A stretch of DNA of 64,000 bases from Flammeovirga yaeyamensis (GCF_018736045.1 NZ_CP076132.1:3395501-3459500); one strand, 5' to 3'; shown: positions 47,583-56,536, numbered from the stretch's first letter. Numbers and translations: made by a program. Notes: generated from the letters alone by a model not told the origin.

Positions 47583-48075
47583 AATTTGAAAAATGAATAG
47601 AATTTAGATTATGTGTGTGTATCTATTTAAGTAAACAGATAGTGTATTTAGATTAGATATAATTTATGGATAAACAGATGAATTTAAGTTTTGGGTTTTA
47701 CTTTAGAATTAAAGTAATTAATGTTATTCTAGCTTTTATAGAGAGTGCATTTTCTTAACAGGATTACTTTAAAATTTAAGTCTAAATTTAATTTTAACTA
47801 AAATAAATTAAGCATTTAGTAAAAGTTCTTTTTTCCATATTTGATGCTATAAAAACATGATATTTTACAATAAATTGACTATCTTTTTTTATAAAAACTA
47901 AAAACCTTACTTCTTGATAATTAAGTTAGTATTCCGTTTTGCAAGAGATTATTAATTGATATACAGAAAAGAATATTTCCATTTCAACAGGCATTCTTGG
48001 AATTTTTTTGACAAAAAAAAAAGCGAAGTTCCTCGAAAGAAGAACTTCGCTTTTTATATAAGATATTATTTAAAA
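47583..48075. other. Intergenic region between the two susCD pairs, 493 bp
   Basis: AT-rich leader of the second susCD pair plus the terminator of the first. The word AAACAGAT occurs twice about 40 bp apart near 47633 and 47672. No exact -7 box was found. No gene. Confidence 0.5.
48012..48056 (-). terminator. Terminator after the first susD
   Basis: AAAAAGCGAAGTTC / GAACTTCGCTTTTT (14 bp) with a 10-nt loop and a long T-run on the minus strand. Confidence 0.93.
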
Positions 48076-49953
48076 TTATCTCTTGTTACTCCATTGTGGA
48101 ACTGCGATAAAGTGAGTACCTCCACCAACTCCAGTCTCTGCTCTTTGTCTGTTAATTGCTTCTTCAGCGTTCGCACTGTTCGCATTTAACTCAGAACCTG
48201 GGTAAGGGAAACGGTAAGGACGAATACCACCAGTTGAACCACCAGTATGTAGTAAAACTTCATTTTCACCAATGATAGTTGCATCGTCGTTAGCCAACGG
48301 ATCTTTATCAAATACAGGTAAATCGAAATTTCTTTGTGTCTCTGTAAGGTTTCTGTTGATGAACGAAGGTAAACCTGTTCTATTCACCAAAGCAAAAGCA
48401 TTAATACAATCACCAGTTAAAGAAGCCCAGTGTTCAGTTACTACTACTTCTCTTTTACCTTGGCTATCTGCTGCGTTGTATCTTTGAATCACATCATCAA
48501 CATAAGCTGATTTGTTTGCAGGATGATTGTAATCTGGATTAGTTTGTTTCTTGTAGATATCAACAAATGCTTCTTCTAAAGATCCTCCACCGAATCCAAC
48601 TGCATCATATTTAGATAATGCTAATGTTACTGCGTTTCTCAAGTAAGTTTGACCTTCAGCTTCACTTACACCATAGCCTGGCAATAATGCCGCCTCAGCA
48701 ATAAAGAAGTTTACTTCGTCTGCACCTAAGATAATTGTAGGAGCTGTAGCATTAAATACTTCCGGAGAAATACCAGCCAAAGTAATATATTGACCATTTT
48801 CAGCAATATCAAGTGTTCTGTTTGCCCAGAAATCAATTTGTTGATTACCTTCTGCACCGTCGACTTTATAGATAGATCTTGAACCTTCAGATGTAGAACC
48901 TAAACGAAGACCTCTAAAGTGAACTTTTTCAAACGTATTTGGCGTGTTGGTGTGTGCTTGTTTGAATGGATCGAAGTCTTTGTATACAGAAACATCTGTG
49001 AATGCTTCAGTTCTAGCGTTAGAATAATCCAAGTGACAAGCTAAACGGAAAATACGTGGATCGTGGTGCGATTGCATGTATTCCAACAACTCAGGAGAAA
49101 AATAGTTACCTGAGAAACCACCCACTAAAGAGTTGTTTGCTACACCATAACCATTCACTGTGTGACCCCAAGCACCACCTTCCATTGTGTGGTGAATTAC
49201 TGGTGCTTCACTCCAAGCTGTGATGAAGTTTTTAGAACCGTAACCTTTAGCGAAAATTTCAGCACCTCTAGATGGATTGCTTTCAGACATCATTACACCA
49301 ATTTTGATGTACAATGAGTTGATGATTTTCAAATAAAGATCTCTGTAAGGGATACCTACTCTGTACGCATCATCACTTGATAATTCATCTACTTTAGAAA
49401 TTAAAGTTGCAGCTTCATCAAGATCTTTCACCATTAGCTCAAGAACATCTTCCTGACGGTCGTATGCTGGGTAATAAATACCTTCTGTATAACCTTTACC
49501 TGCTGTAGAGTAAGGGATATCACCGTATAACTGAGTGGCACGTAATTGGTTGATCACGTTTACTACAGAGAATCTACCATAATTAGCCATTGCTTCATCA
49601 GAACCATCATTTTTAAGACGGAACTTAGAATCTTCAATATTACGGATCATATCTCTATACAAGTTCTCAAAAAAGGCACCTGTATACTCACCATTTTCGC
49701 CAAATCCTGATCCTGTAGTGATGTAAGTTGAAGAGATACCAGACATAGGTCCAGTCATAATAATTGATGTTCTCCAACCCTCATGACCATTAGAATATGC
49801 TTTAGTCTGCGTAAATGGCAAGATGTGTTTGATATTTAAATCGTTACTTGTCCATGGGTTGTCATTCATTTCCTCAAATTTATGAGTACACCCAGTTCCA
49901 AACATTGTAGCTGCACTTAGTGAAGCGGCAATTAATATATTTTTAAGTTTCAT
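48076..49953 (-). CDS. SusD-like outer-membrane lipoprotein (first copy)
   Basis: A SusD/RagB-family lipoprotein of 625 residues, lipobox GTGC (Cys22), then THKFEEMNDNPWTSNDLNIK. The core contains VNVINQLRATQLYGDIPYSTAG and the C terminus RPYRFPYPGSELNANSANAEE, as in the second copy. It is 6 bp after the first SusC gene and is followed by a strong terminator, so susC-susD form a closed two-gene unit. Length and blocks place it in the SusD-like_2 type. Which glycan each of the two SusD copies binds cannot be read from the sequence, but sequence drift between the copies suggests different ligands or different ends of one substrate range. Confidence 0.95.
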   Translation of the reverse strand: MKLKNILIAASLSAATMFGTGCTHKFEEMNDNPWTSNDLNIKHILPFTQTKAYSNGHEGWRTSIIMTGPMSGISSTYITTGSGFGENGEYTGAFFENLYRDMIRNIEDSKFRLKNDGSDEAMANYGRFSVVNVINQLRATQLYGDIPYSTAGKGYTEGIYYPAYDRQEDVLELMVKDLDEAATLISKVDELSSDDAYRVGIPYRDLYLKIINSLYIKIGVMMSESNPSRGAEIFAKGYGSKNFITAWSEAPVIHHTMEGGAWGHTVNGYGVANNSLVGGFSGNYFSPELLEYMQSHHDPRIFRLACHLDYSNARTEAFTDVSVYKDFDPFKQAHTNTPNTFEKVHFRGLRLGSTSEGSRSIYKVDGAEGNQQIDFWANRTLDIAENGQYITLAGISPEVFNATAPTIILGADEVNFFIAEAALLPGYGVSEAEGQTYLRNAVTLALSKYDAVGFGGGSLEEAFVDIYKKQTNPDYNHPANKSAYVDDVIQRYNAADSQGKREVVVTEHWASLTGDCINAFALVNRTGLPSFINRNLTETQRNFDLPVFDKDPLANDDATIIGENEVLLHTGGSTGGIRPYRFPYPGSELNANSANAEEAINRQRAETGVGGGTHFIAVPQWSNKR

Positions 49954-49959
49954 TATTTC

Positions 49960-52900
49960 TTAGAAATTAGCGTTTAATTTGAAAGTGAAAGTTCTAGGCA
50001 ATGCCATTGTAGAATTCTCAAGACCTTGTGCGTTACCTGTTGAGAATGAAGCTTCAGGATCGAAGTTTTCACTGTTTTTCCATAAGTAACCAACGTTAAA
50101 GGCAGATGCTGATACATTTACATTTTTGATGAAGATGTTTTGCATCCATTCTTGAGGTAATCTATAATTAATAGATACTTCTCTTAGTTTAATAAACGAC
50201 GCATCGTAAACGAAATGGTCTGCTTTTGCTGAACCGTAGAATAATTCTGGATTTACATTTCCATTGAATCCTTCATAAATAGGGTTACCATTTTCATCGC
50301 TAATTGCGTTTCCACTATCGTCTGTTTTAGGAGTTACTAAACCACCAGGATTCCAGTGACCGTCTCCTTTGTTCCACTCATCTCTACCAACAACTGTATC
50401 TTTATGCTTACCATTTGAGTACATTGATGAGTTAGTAGATGAGTAGATATCACCACCAAACTTACCATCAATCAATACTGTTAATGAAAGGTTTTTGTAA
50501 GTAAATGTGTTTCTGATACCGGCCATCCAAGGTTGAACACCGTTACCAATAATTGAAGGAGTATCTTCTGCTTGAATAATACCTTCTTGGTTTACAACGA
50601 TATTACCATTATCATCTCTTAGTGTTTTTCTAGCTACAATTGCACCGTATGCTTGACCTGGAATTGCTTGAATACTACCCGATTCATTTAGAGAGAAGAA
50701 TTCAACACCTTCAGTTAATGAAACTACTTCGTTATAGTTATAAGCAGCATTTAAAGTAGCTGTCCAGTTGAAGTTTGACTTATCTAAAATCTTATAGTTC
50801 AATGCCATCTCCCAACCTTCGTTAAGGATCTCACCAGCGTTGATCATTACTTGAGCATAACCAGATGACTGTGAAATGTTTACTGGAAGAATTTGATCTA
50901 CAGAAACTGATTTATAACGAGCTACATCAATTCCTAAACGATCATTGAACATTCTTAAGTCGATACCAAATTCTGTAGATGTTTGGATGGATGGTCTCAA
51001 GTTAGCGTTAGGGATCACATTGTTTCCAATCTCACCATAAATCAAGTTTCCTGGCATATTGAAACGGTGAATTTGATATTGCTGAGCCAATTGATATGGA
51101 TCCGTATCAGAACCTACTTGAGCATAGTTTGCTCTAATTTTACCAAACGTCAACCATTCTGGCGTATCCCAATCCATGTCTGAGAAGATCCAAGTACCTG
51201 AGATCGATGGATAAAGGAAAGAGTTGTTGTTTAATGGAAGTGTAGAAGACCAGTCATTTCTTACTGATGCATCTAAGAATAAATATCCTTGGAAACCAAC
51301 TGATGCAGTAGCATAAAGCGAGTTAATTGCTTTTTCATATGTACTCATGTCCATCAATACCGACTGACCTGCTGTAGGGTTTTGGAAATCTGGAGAAGCA
51401 AATGTTGACGATCCCACATCTTGAGAGTTTCTAAGAATGTGCATTTTAGAACCACCAGCATTTACATTAACATCAAACTTACCTATTTTCTTATTGTATG
51501 AAACTAAGAAGTCATAGTTTTGCTCCATTTCAGCGTAGTTTCTTTTGAAAGCACGACCATCACTGTTTAAAGCTGCACCCCAAGGGTCTAAAACATCTTG
51601 AGTATAATTGTTATAATCAATACCTGCACGACCTAAGATTTTCAAATCATCAGTAATCTTATAAGTCAATGAAGCCATACCATTAACTCTGTCCAAATTA
51701 TCTTTGTTATAACCTTCTCTTAGGTTAAAGTAGATGTTTTGTCCTCTATCGTCATAACCATAAGATCTACCATTTTCATCTTTATGCTTATCGCTTAACC
51801 ATTTTACTGAAGTTGTAGATGGCAAGCCCATTAAGAAGTTCATTGTAGAACCGTAACCACCACCGTTAATCAAACGGTTATAACCTTGAGTATTTGAATA
51901 ACTAACTCTACCTTCTGCAGTTAATTTGTTCAAGATTTCAGTACTACCTTTGATAGAGAATGTATTTCTTTTGAAAGTTGACGTTTCAACCATTGCTTGG
52001 TTATCCATATTTGAATAAGACAAACGGATATTTGATTTATCGTTTGAAGCAAAAGCACTTACCGAAGTATTTGATGTAATACCTGTTCTATAAAAATCTT
52101 GGTAGTTATTGTAGTGTCTTAATTGCTTTGTGATTTGATCAGCTTCTGGCACACCAGAGTTGAAGTAATAAAATCTACTATCTTGGCCCATAATTTTTGG
52201 ACCCCACATTCCTGTCGCGTTTTTAGCATCACCAGTAATATCGCCTAAAGTACCTTGACCATACATTTTTTGCTCATCTGGAGTAATACCCAAAACATCC
52301 AATGAAATTGATTGTGAAAAATCAACTCCTGTTTTTGAATCTTTTCCTGATTTTGTTGTGATCAAAATCACACCGTTGATTGCACGTGAACCATACAATG
52401 CCGTTGCTGAACCACCTTTAAGTACACTGATGTTTTCAATATCATCAGGGTTTAAAGAAGATAGACCATCACCTGAAGATACATCTCCATCATAACCATC
52501 ACCACCATCTTTAAACGTAGAGTTAGACATTGGAACACCGTCAATTACATATAACGGCTGGTTATTACCACTTAAAACTGAAGTACCACGGATAACAACT
52601 CTTGAAGAAGAACCTGCACCGTTTGATGGAGCAATCTGAACACCAGCAACTTGACCTGCTAAAGAGTTCATCATGTTACCTGTTGCTGTTGCTGCATCCG
52701 CCATATCGTCTGCACTAACTCCTTGTACAGCATAACCTAACGAACGTTCTGAACGCTCAATACCTAAGGCTGTAACCACTACCTCATCTAATTGTTCTGC
52801 ATCCACATTTAAGGAAACATTCAAATTTGTAGCGTTTGCAACATTAACTTCAGTTGATTGATAACCAACATAAGAAAATACAAGTGTTTGATTTTCAGCT

Positions 52901-53094
52901 ACTGAAATTGAGAATTTACCATCTAAATTGGTCACACTACCGTGTGTGGTTCCTTTGATTAGTACGTTTACTCCTGGAATCGGAGAATTGTCATCTGCAT
53001 CAACGACAGTACCCGTTACGACACGATCTTGAGCATACAATGTATTAAACACACTGAATAGTATGCTCAAAAACAAAAGTAAGTGTTTGTTCAT
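49960..53094 (-). CDS. SusC-like TonB-dependent receptor (first copy)
   Basis: A SusC/RagA-family TonB-dependent transporter of 1,044 residues. A Sec signal ends at NTLYAQ. The CarboxypepD_reg-like domain starts with RVVTGTVVDADDNSPIPGVN, followed by AEQLDEVVVTALGIERSERS (also found in the second copy), the plug with VVIRGTSVLSGNNQPLYVIDG and SVLKGGSATALYGSRAINGV, and a barrel ending TFKLNANF. No STN domain. It is the first structural gene of the locus, 282 bp after deoR, and is followed by its susD at 6 bp. The near match TAACTTTA (53197-53204, minus strand) is the best candidate for its -7 box. Confidence 0.96.
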   Translation of the reverse strand: MNKHLLLFLSILFSVFNTLYAQDRVVTGTVVDADDNSPIPGVNVLIKGTTHGSVTNLDGKFSISVAENQTLVFSYVGYQSTEVNVANATNLNVSLNVDAEQLDEVVVTALGIERSERSLGYAVQGVSADDMADAATATGNMMNSLAGQVAGVQIAPSNGAGSSSRVVIRGTSVLSGNNQPLYVIDGVPMSNSTFKDGGDGYDGDVSSGDGLSSLNPDDIENISVLKGGSATALYGSRAINGVILITTKSGKDSKTGVDFSQSISLDVLGITPDEQKMYGQGTLGDITGDAKNATGMWGPKIMGQDSRFYYFNSGVPEADQITKQLRHYNNYQDFYRTGITSNTSVSAFASNDKSNIRLSYSNMDNQAMVETSTFKRNTFSIKGSTEILNKLTAEGRVSYSNTQGYNRLINGGGYGSTMNFLMGLPSTTSVKWLSDKHKDENGRSYGYDDRGQNIYFNLREGYNKDNLDRVNGMASLTYKITDDLKILGRAGIDYNNYTQDVLDPWGAALNSDGRAFKRNYAEMEQNYDFLVSYNKKIGKFDVNVNAGGSKMHILRNSQDVGSSTFASPDFQNPTAGQSVLMDMSTYEKAINSLYATASVGFQGYLFLDASVRNDWSSTLPLNNNSFLYPSISGTWIFSDMDWDTPEWLTFGKIRANYAQVGSDTDPYQLAQQYQIHRFNMPGNLIYGEIGNNVIPNANLRPSIQTSTEFGIDLRMFNDRLGIDVARYKSVSVDQILPVNISQSSGYAQVMINAGEILNEGWEMALNYKILDKSNFNWTATLNAAYNYNEVVSLTEGVEFFSLNESGSIQAIPGQAYGAIVARKTLRDDNGNIVVNQEGIIQAEDTPSIIGNGVQPWMAGIRNTFTYKNLSLTVLIDGKFGGDIYSSTNSSMYSNGKHKDTVVGRDEWNKGDGHWNPGGLVTPKTDDSGNAISDENGNPIYEGFNGNVNPELFYGSAKADHFVYDASFIKLREVSINYRLPQEWMQNIFIKNVNVSASAFNVGYLWKNSENFDPEASFSTGNAQGLENSTMALPRTFTFKLNANF

Positions 53095-53260
53095 GATTTG
53101 ATTAATGAATAGAAATTAGATTTAATTAAATTAAAGAGGCCAATACTATTTAGAAGCTTGTTTATTTATAAATAATTGGCGCTTAGACGACTAAAATAAA
53201 GTTATGCGCTTACTTTTCAATTAGTGGTCTACTATTAAATTTTCAGATTGATTTATTAAA

Positions 53261-53331
53261 TAAAGTCTTGATAAATTGTTTAAATGTTATTTAGTAAAGT
53301 CTTGATAAATGTTTAAAACTATGTTATTTAG
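53261..53331. repeat. Tandem direct repeat between deoR and the first susC
   Basis: Two adjacent copies, 34 and 37 bp (53261-53294 and 53295-53331). Both begin TAAAGTCTTGATAAAT, contain GTTTAAA and end TGTTATTTAG. They differ by a 1-nt and a 4-nt indel. They lie upstream of the presumed susC promoter, where a regulator could bind. Confidence 0.85.
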
Positions 53332-53376
53332 TAATTCAATTTTTCATTTCGTTTGTTAGTTACAGCACATTAGTAC

Positions 53377-54165
53377 TTACAGTACTTTTACCCCTATTTC
53401 TACAAAAGGTCTTAGGGTTACTTCGTTTGGATCTAACTCAGTAATAAGTGTTGTAACAGATTTAGAAGAGACACATAAGAATGGCTGAGTAGTATACAAC
53501 TTATCTGATGAAGCCACTGAAACTACGTTCACAGCTGATTGACTCATTGCATTTTTTACTTCTACTTCTTCTCTGTCTATATCGGTAATACCTCTTTGAA
53601 CATCAATAGATCGAGTTCCAAGAAAACAAATATCTGCTCTTATTTCCTTTAATTCTTGAATAACAGAATGACCAACGGTAACCAAGGCATTAGGTAAAAT
53701 TCTACCTCCCAAGAAATATACTTCCACAAACCTATGTTCTACTAATTTTGTGGCAATAGGAAGACAGTTTGTAATTACTGTTCCTTTATAATCCATTGGA
53801 ATAGCTTTTACCAACTCAAGGTTTGTTGTTCCACCGTCAATTAGAATAACATTATCGTCTCTTAACAAGGATACTGCTTTTTTAGCAATCACTTCTTTTT
53901 TAGCCTTGCTATACACTTCACGATCTTCGTAACTAAAAGGAATGTAAGCTGAAGAGTCAGAATGTTCTTCTAGATTTATTTCATTGTTATTTTTTACAGC
54001 ACCACCATGTACTCTACGGATACTTCCAAGATCTGATAATTCTCTCAAGTCTCTTCGGATCGTATCTTCAGATACATTTAATCGGGTACTTAACTCTGAA
54101 GAAAGTACTTTATTATTAGCTCTGATTTCATTTAAAATAAATTGATGTCTTTCTTCTTTTAACAT
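53377..54165 (-). CDS. DeoR-family transcriptional regulator
   Basis: A DeoR-type repressor of 262 residues. The N-terminal winged helix-turn-helix is canonical (SSELSTRLNVSEDTIRRDLR, then IRRVHGGAV, about residues 19-57). The C-terminal DeoRC sensor domain has VILIDGGTTNLELVKAI and VYFLGGRILPNALVTVG, the phosphosugar-binding blocks. Such proteins usually respond to a phosphorylated sugar, here perhaps mannose- or fructose-phosphate (inference). It sits immediately upstream of the first susC in the same direction and is the only regulator gene near the locus. Four copies of a motif in its own upstream region are shared with the GH92 promoter, so autoregulation is likely. Confidence 0.9.
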   Translation of the reverse strand: MLKEERHQFILNEIRANNKVLSSELSTRLNVSEDTIRRDLRELSDLGSIRRVHGGAVKNNNEINLEEHSDSSAYIPFSYEDREVYSKAKKEVIAKKAVSLLRDDNVILIDGGTTNLELVKAIPMDYKGTVITNCLPIATKLVEHRFVEVYFLGGRILPNALVTVGHSVIQELKEIRADICFLGTRSIDVQRGITDIDREEVEVKNAMSQSAVNVVSVASSDKLYTTQPFLCVSSKSVTTLITELDPNEVTLRPFVEIGVKVL

Positions 54166-54218
54166 AGATAATAAGTCAGATTGTTTTAAGTGTTACCTTT
54201 ACACACACAAACATACAC

Positions 54219-54310
54219 GAACACGCATAAACGTGCAAATTTATGTTTCAAATATTTATTAAATAAATCTAAACACGCAAACAAGTATTGATATTGTCAT
54301 AAATACGCAT
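54219..54310 (-). promoter_or_regulatory. Putative DeoR operator cluster upstream of deoR
   Basis: Four related words on plus: GAACACGCAT (54219-54228), AAACGTGCAA (54229-54238), AAACACGCAA (54271-54280) and AAATACGCAT (54301-54310). They fill the gap between the ispH terminator and deoR. The first two words recur upstream of GH92. Confidence 0.5.
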
Positions 54311-54346
54311 AAAAAAAGACGGCATTTTTTAACAAATACCGTCTTG
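54309..54346 (-). terminator. Terminator after ispH
   Basis: On the minus strand AAGACGGTATTT pairs with AAATGCCGTCTT (one G-U pair), 6-nt loop, followed by a T-run of seven. Confidence 0.88.
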
Positions 54347-54377
54347 TATATAAGGTGTTTAAATCAATTAGTAGTTT

Positions 54378-55271
54378 CTAGTTCACTACTGAAAACTGAT
54401 TTTCGATATATTCTTTTACTTGCTCCATTAACCACATTGGTGTCGATGTAGCTCCAGAAATGCCGACTTTATCACCGACTTCTATCCAATTTAGATCAAT
54501 TTCATCCTCATTTTCCACGAAAAAACTTCTTGGATTATTTTTAAGACAAACATTATACAATGCTTTTCCATTGGATGATTTTTTACCACTTACGAATACG
54601 ATAACATCATTCTCGCTAGAAAACTTCACCATTTGTGGTTCTCTATTGGATACTTGACGACATATACTATCATTTGCGTTAAATGATTCTTTGTGCATGT
54701 CTTCTCCTTGAGCAGCATCAATTCGTTTTTCTATTTCAGCTTTTAGCTCGTAGAATCCTTTGGTGCTTTTTGTTGTCTGAGAATATAAGGTGACTGGTCT
54801 ATTGAAATCAACTTTCACCAAATCATCAATCGATGATACAATAATACAATCGTCACCTGTCTGACCAGTCAAACCAATGACTTCCGCATGTCCTGGCTTA
54901 CCGTAGATCACTAATTGTCCTTTTTGTTCTTCCGACTTATCGTAGGCGTTTTTTACTCTGTTCTGCAGCTTTAATACAACAGGACATGAAGCATCAATTA
55001 ATTCGATGTTATTTTCGATTGCTGTTTTGTAGGTTTCAGGTGGTTCACCATGTGCTCTAATCAAAACTTTACAATCACGAAGATCTTTTAAATCTTCTTT
55101 ATCTATAACTACAAGGCCTTTTTCTCTCAGCCTTTTTACTTCCATACTATTATGTACAATATCACCTAAGCAATACAGCTTTCCAGACTCCTCCATTTCT
55201 TCTTCCGCCATTTGAATAGCGAATTCTACTCCAAAGCAGTATCCAGATTTTTGATCTATTGTAACTTCCAT
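54378..55271 (-). CDS. ispH: 4-hydroxy-3-methylbut-2-enyl diphosphate reductase
   Basis: IspH (LytB) performs the last step of the MEP pathway for isoprenoid precursors, using an iron-sulfur cluster. The three cluster cysteines are C12 (GYCFGV), C96 (DASCPVV) and C204 (DSICRQ). His residues H40 (DIVHNS), H74 (RAHGEPP) and H129 (KPGHAEV) bind the substrate diphosphate. The SGATSTPMW block at the C terminus completes the active site. The length of 297 residues is normal. An exact -7 box lies 33 nt upstream, and the gene ends in a strong terminator, so it is a single-gene unit unrelated to the mannan locus. Confidence 0.96.
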   Translation of the reverse strand: MEVTIDQKSGYCFGVEFAIQMAEEEMEESGKLYCLGDIVHNSMEVKRLREKGLVVIDKEDLKDLRDCKVLIRAHGEPPETYKTAIENNIELIDASCPVVLKLQNRVKNAYDKSEEQKGQLVIYGKPGHAEVIGLTGQTGDDCIIVSSIDDLVKVDFNRPVTLYSQTTKSTKGFYELKAEIEKRIDAAQGEDMHKESFNANDSICRQVSNREPQMVKFSSENDVIVFVSGKKSSNGKALYNVCLKNNPRSFFVENEDEIDLNWIEVGDKVGISGATSTPMWLMEQVKEYIENQFSVVN

Positions 55272-55303
55272 TTTTTTGTAAGTTTGGTTCTTTTACATTA
55301 TCA

Positions 55304-55311
55304 CAAAAGTA
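55304..55311 (-). promoter_or_regulatory. Promoter -7 box TACTTTTG
   Basis: Exact TAnnTTTG on the minus strand (CAAAAGTA on plus), 32 nt before the ispH ATG. Confidence 0.55.
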
Positions 55312-55388
55312 ACATTTTTTTGTGATGTTTTATTTCCCATCGTTATAGAAACATGAAAAGAAATAAAAAGTTTAGGTAATGATTCTTC

Positions 55389-55790
55389 TTATTTATTGAT
55401 ATTTCCAAATTCTTGGATTTTAGACAGATGTCCTCTGTCCACCTCTTTGACATCAAATTGTTTTGCGTTTAGCTTATCTACCAAAAACTCCATTGCCTTT
55501 TCTGGAAATGCAGTTGCACCACAAGTATAGAAGTCTACTGAGACAAATTGATGTTCTGGCCAAGTATGCACTGCAAAATGACTCTCTTGAATCACCACTA
55601 CTCCACTAACACCGTGTGGGGAGAAATGATGAAACACCGATTGTACTATGGTAGCGTTGGCATAATTTGCAGCTTCTTCCATAATAGATTTCATCGCTTC
55701 AGGATCATTCAAATAGGTTGAAGAACATGTGTACAATTCTCCTAAAAGTTGCTTCCCTAAAAAAATTTCCTCTCCTTTATGAAAACTCAT
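55389..55790 (-). CDS. speD: S-adenosylmethionine decarboxylase proenzyme
   Basis: SpeD is the pyruvoyl enzyme that makes decarboxylated SAM for spermidine synthesis. The proenzyme of 133 residues has the self-cleavage motif ESHFAVHTWPE, where the Ser becomes the pyruvoyl group. The conserved His and Cys follow in HTWPEHQFVSVDFYTCG. It is the short bacterial type. No speE lies next to it. The start at 55790 is only 8 bp from the start of the divergent dipeptidase gene, so each gene's promoter must lie inside or very close to the other gene's coding sequence. Confidence 0.94.
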   Translation of the reverse strand: MSFHKGEEIFLGKQLLGELYTCSSTYLNDPEAMKSIMEEAANYANATIVQSVFHHFSPHGVSGVVVIQESHFAVHTWPEHQFVSVDFYTCGATAFPEKAMEFLVDKLNAKQFDVKEVDRGHLSKIQEFGNINK

Positions 55791-55798
55791 ATTAAAAC

Positions 55799-56536
55799 AT
55801 GATTAAACTACCGATTTTTATTTTATTGATATCACTGATGGCCTGTACTACTCCTCAAAGTAATAAGCCCTTGATATTCGAAGGAACTATTGATACGAAA
55901 CATTCATCTATTGATCATAAAATACATGCTATGATTGATCAGGAATTGGCTCAACAAAAATATTGGGAATCCATCGAGTCTCTCGATGATAGTTCGTTTG
56001 TTGACCTTGAACAATTGGATAGTATGTTTATTCTAGATATTCGATACGCAACGACTAATAATTTCACAAAAAAAGTACTTTACGACTGCCCAAAGGCTCT
56101 TTTGAGAAAAATAGTGGCCCTTCAGCTAGTAAAGGTACAACAAGAACTTGTTAAACAAGGTTATCGTATTAAAATTTTTGATGCTTACAGACCTTTAACG
56201 ACCCAATGGAGAATGTGGAAAGCCTATCCAGACCGTCGATATGTAGCAGATCCTAACAAAGGATCTTGGCATAACAGAGGCCTCGCTATAGACCTTACAT
56301 TGTGTACTTTAGAGGGTAAACAATTAGATATGGGCACACATTATGATTATTTCGGGAAAGAGGCCTGGCCTTCCTATCAAAAATTATCAAAAGAGGTGCT
56401 GGAAAATAGAAAATTATTAGCTAATACAATGTTTAAATACGGGTTTGGTCCAACAAGTACAGAATGGTGGCATTATTCGTACAGAGGTGTACATTTTGAA
56501 GTTTCTGATTTTCCCTTTGAATGTCAAAAAAATTGA
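55799..56536 (+). CDS. D-alanyl-D-alanine dipeptidase lipoprotein (VanX/DdpX family)
   Basis: A zinc dipeptidase of the VanX family (245 residues) with lipobox LMAC (Cys16). Family blocks in order are FILDIRYATTNNFTKKVLY, RIKIFDAYRPLTTQWRMW, the zinc motif SWHNRGLAIDL (His and Asp) and the catalytic/zinc EWWHYSYRG (Glu and His). It would cleave D-Ala-D-Ala in the periplasm, for cell-wall recycling and not for vancomycin resistance, since no vanH or vanA is near. The ATG at 55799 is fixed by the signal peptide. It is divergent from speD with 8 bp between start codons. Confidence 0.92.
   Translation: MIKLPIFILLISLMACTTPQSNKPLIFEGTIDTKHSSIDHKIHAMIDQELAQQKYWESIESLDDSSFVDLEQLDSMFILDIRYATTNNFTKKVLYDCPKALLRKIVALQLVKVQQELVKQGYRIKIFDAYRPLTTQWRMWKAYPDRRYVADPNKGSWHNRGLAIDLTLCTLEGKQLDMGTHYDYFGKEAWPSYQKLSKEVLENRKLLANTMFKYGFGPTSTEWWHYSYRGVHFEVSDFPFECQKN

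Noticed and set aside
44481-53094. Duplicated susCD considered as a composite mobile element
   Set aside because: No transposase, terminal inverted repeats or target duplications were seen around the pairs.
44481-53094. ECF sigma/anti-sigma control of susC
   Set aside because: Neither SusC has an N-terminal STN domain and no sigma or anti-sigma gene is in the window.
55799-56536. VanX-like gene as part of a vancomycin-resistance cluster
   Set aside because: No vanH, vanA/B ligase or VanRS genes are adjacent, and the protein is a lipoprotein.
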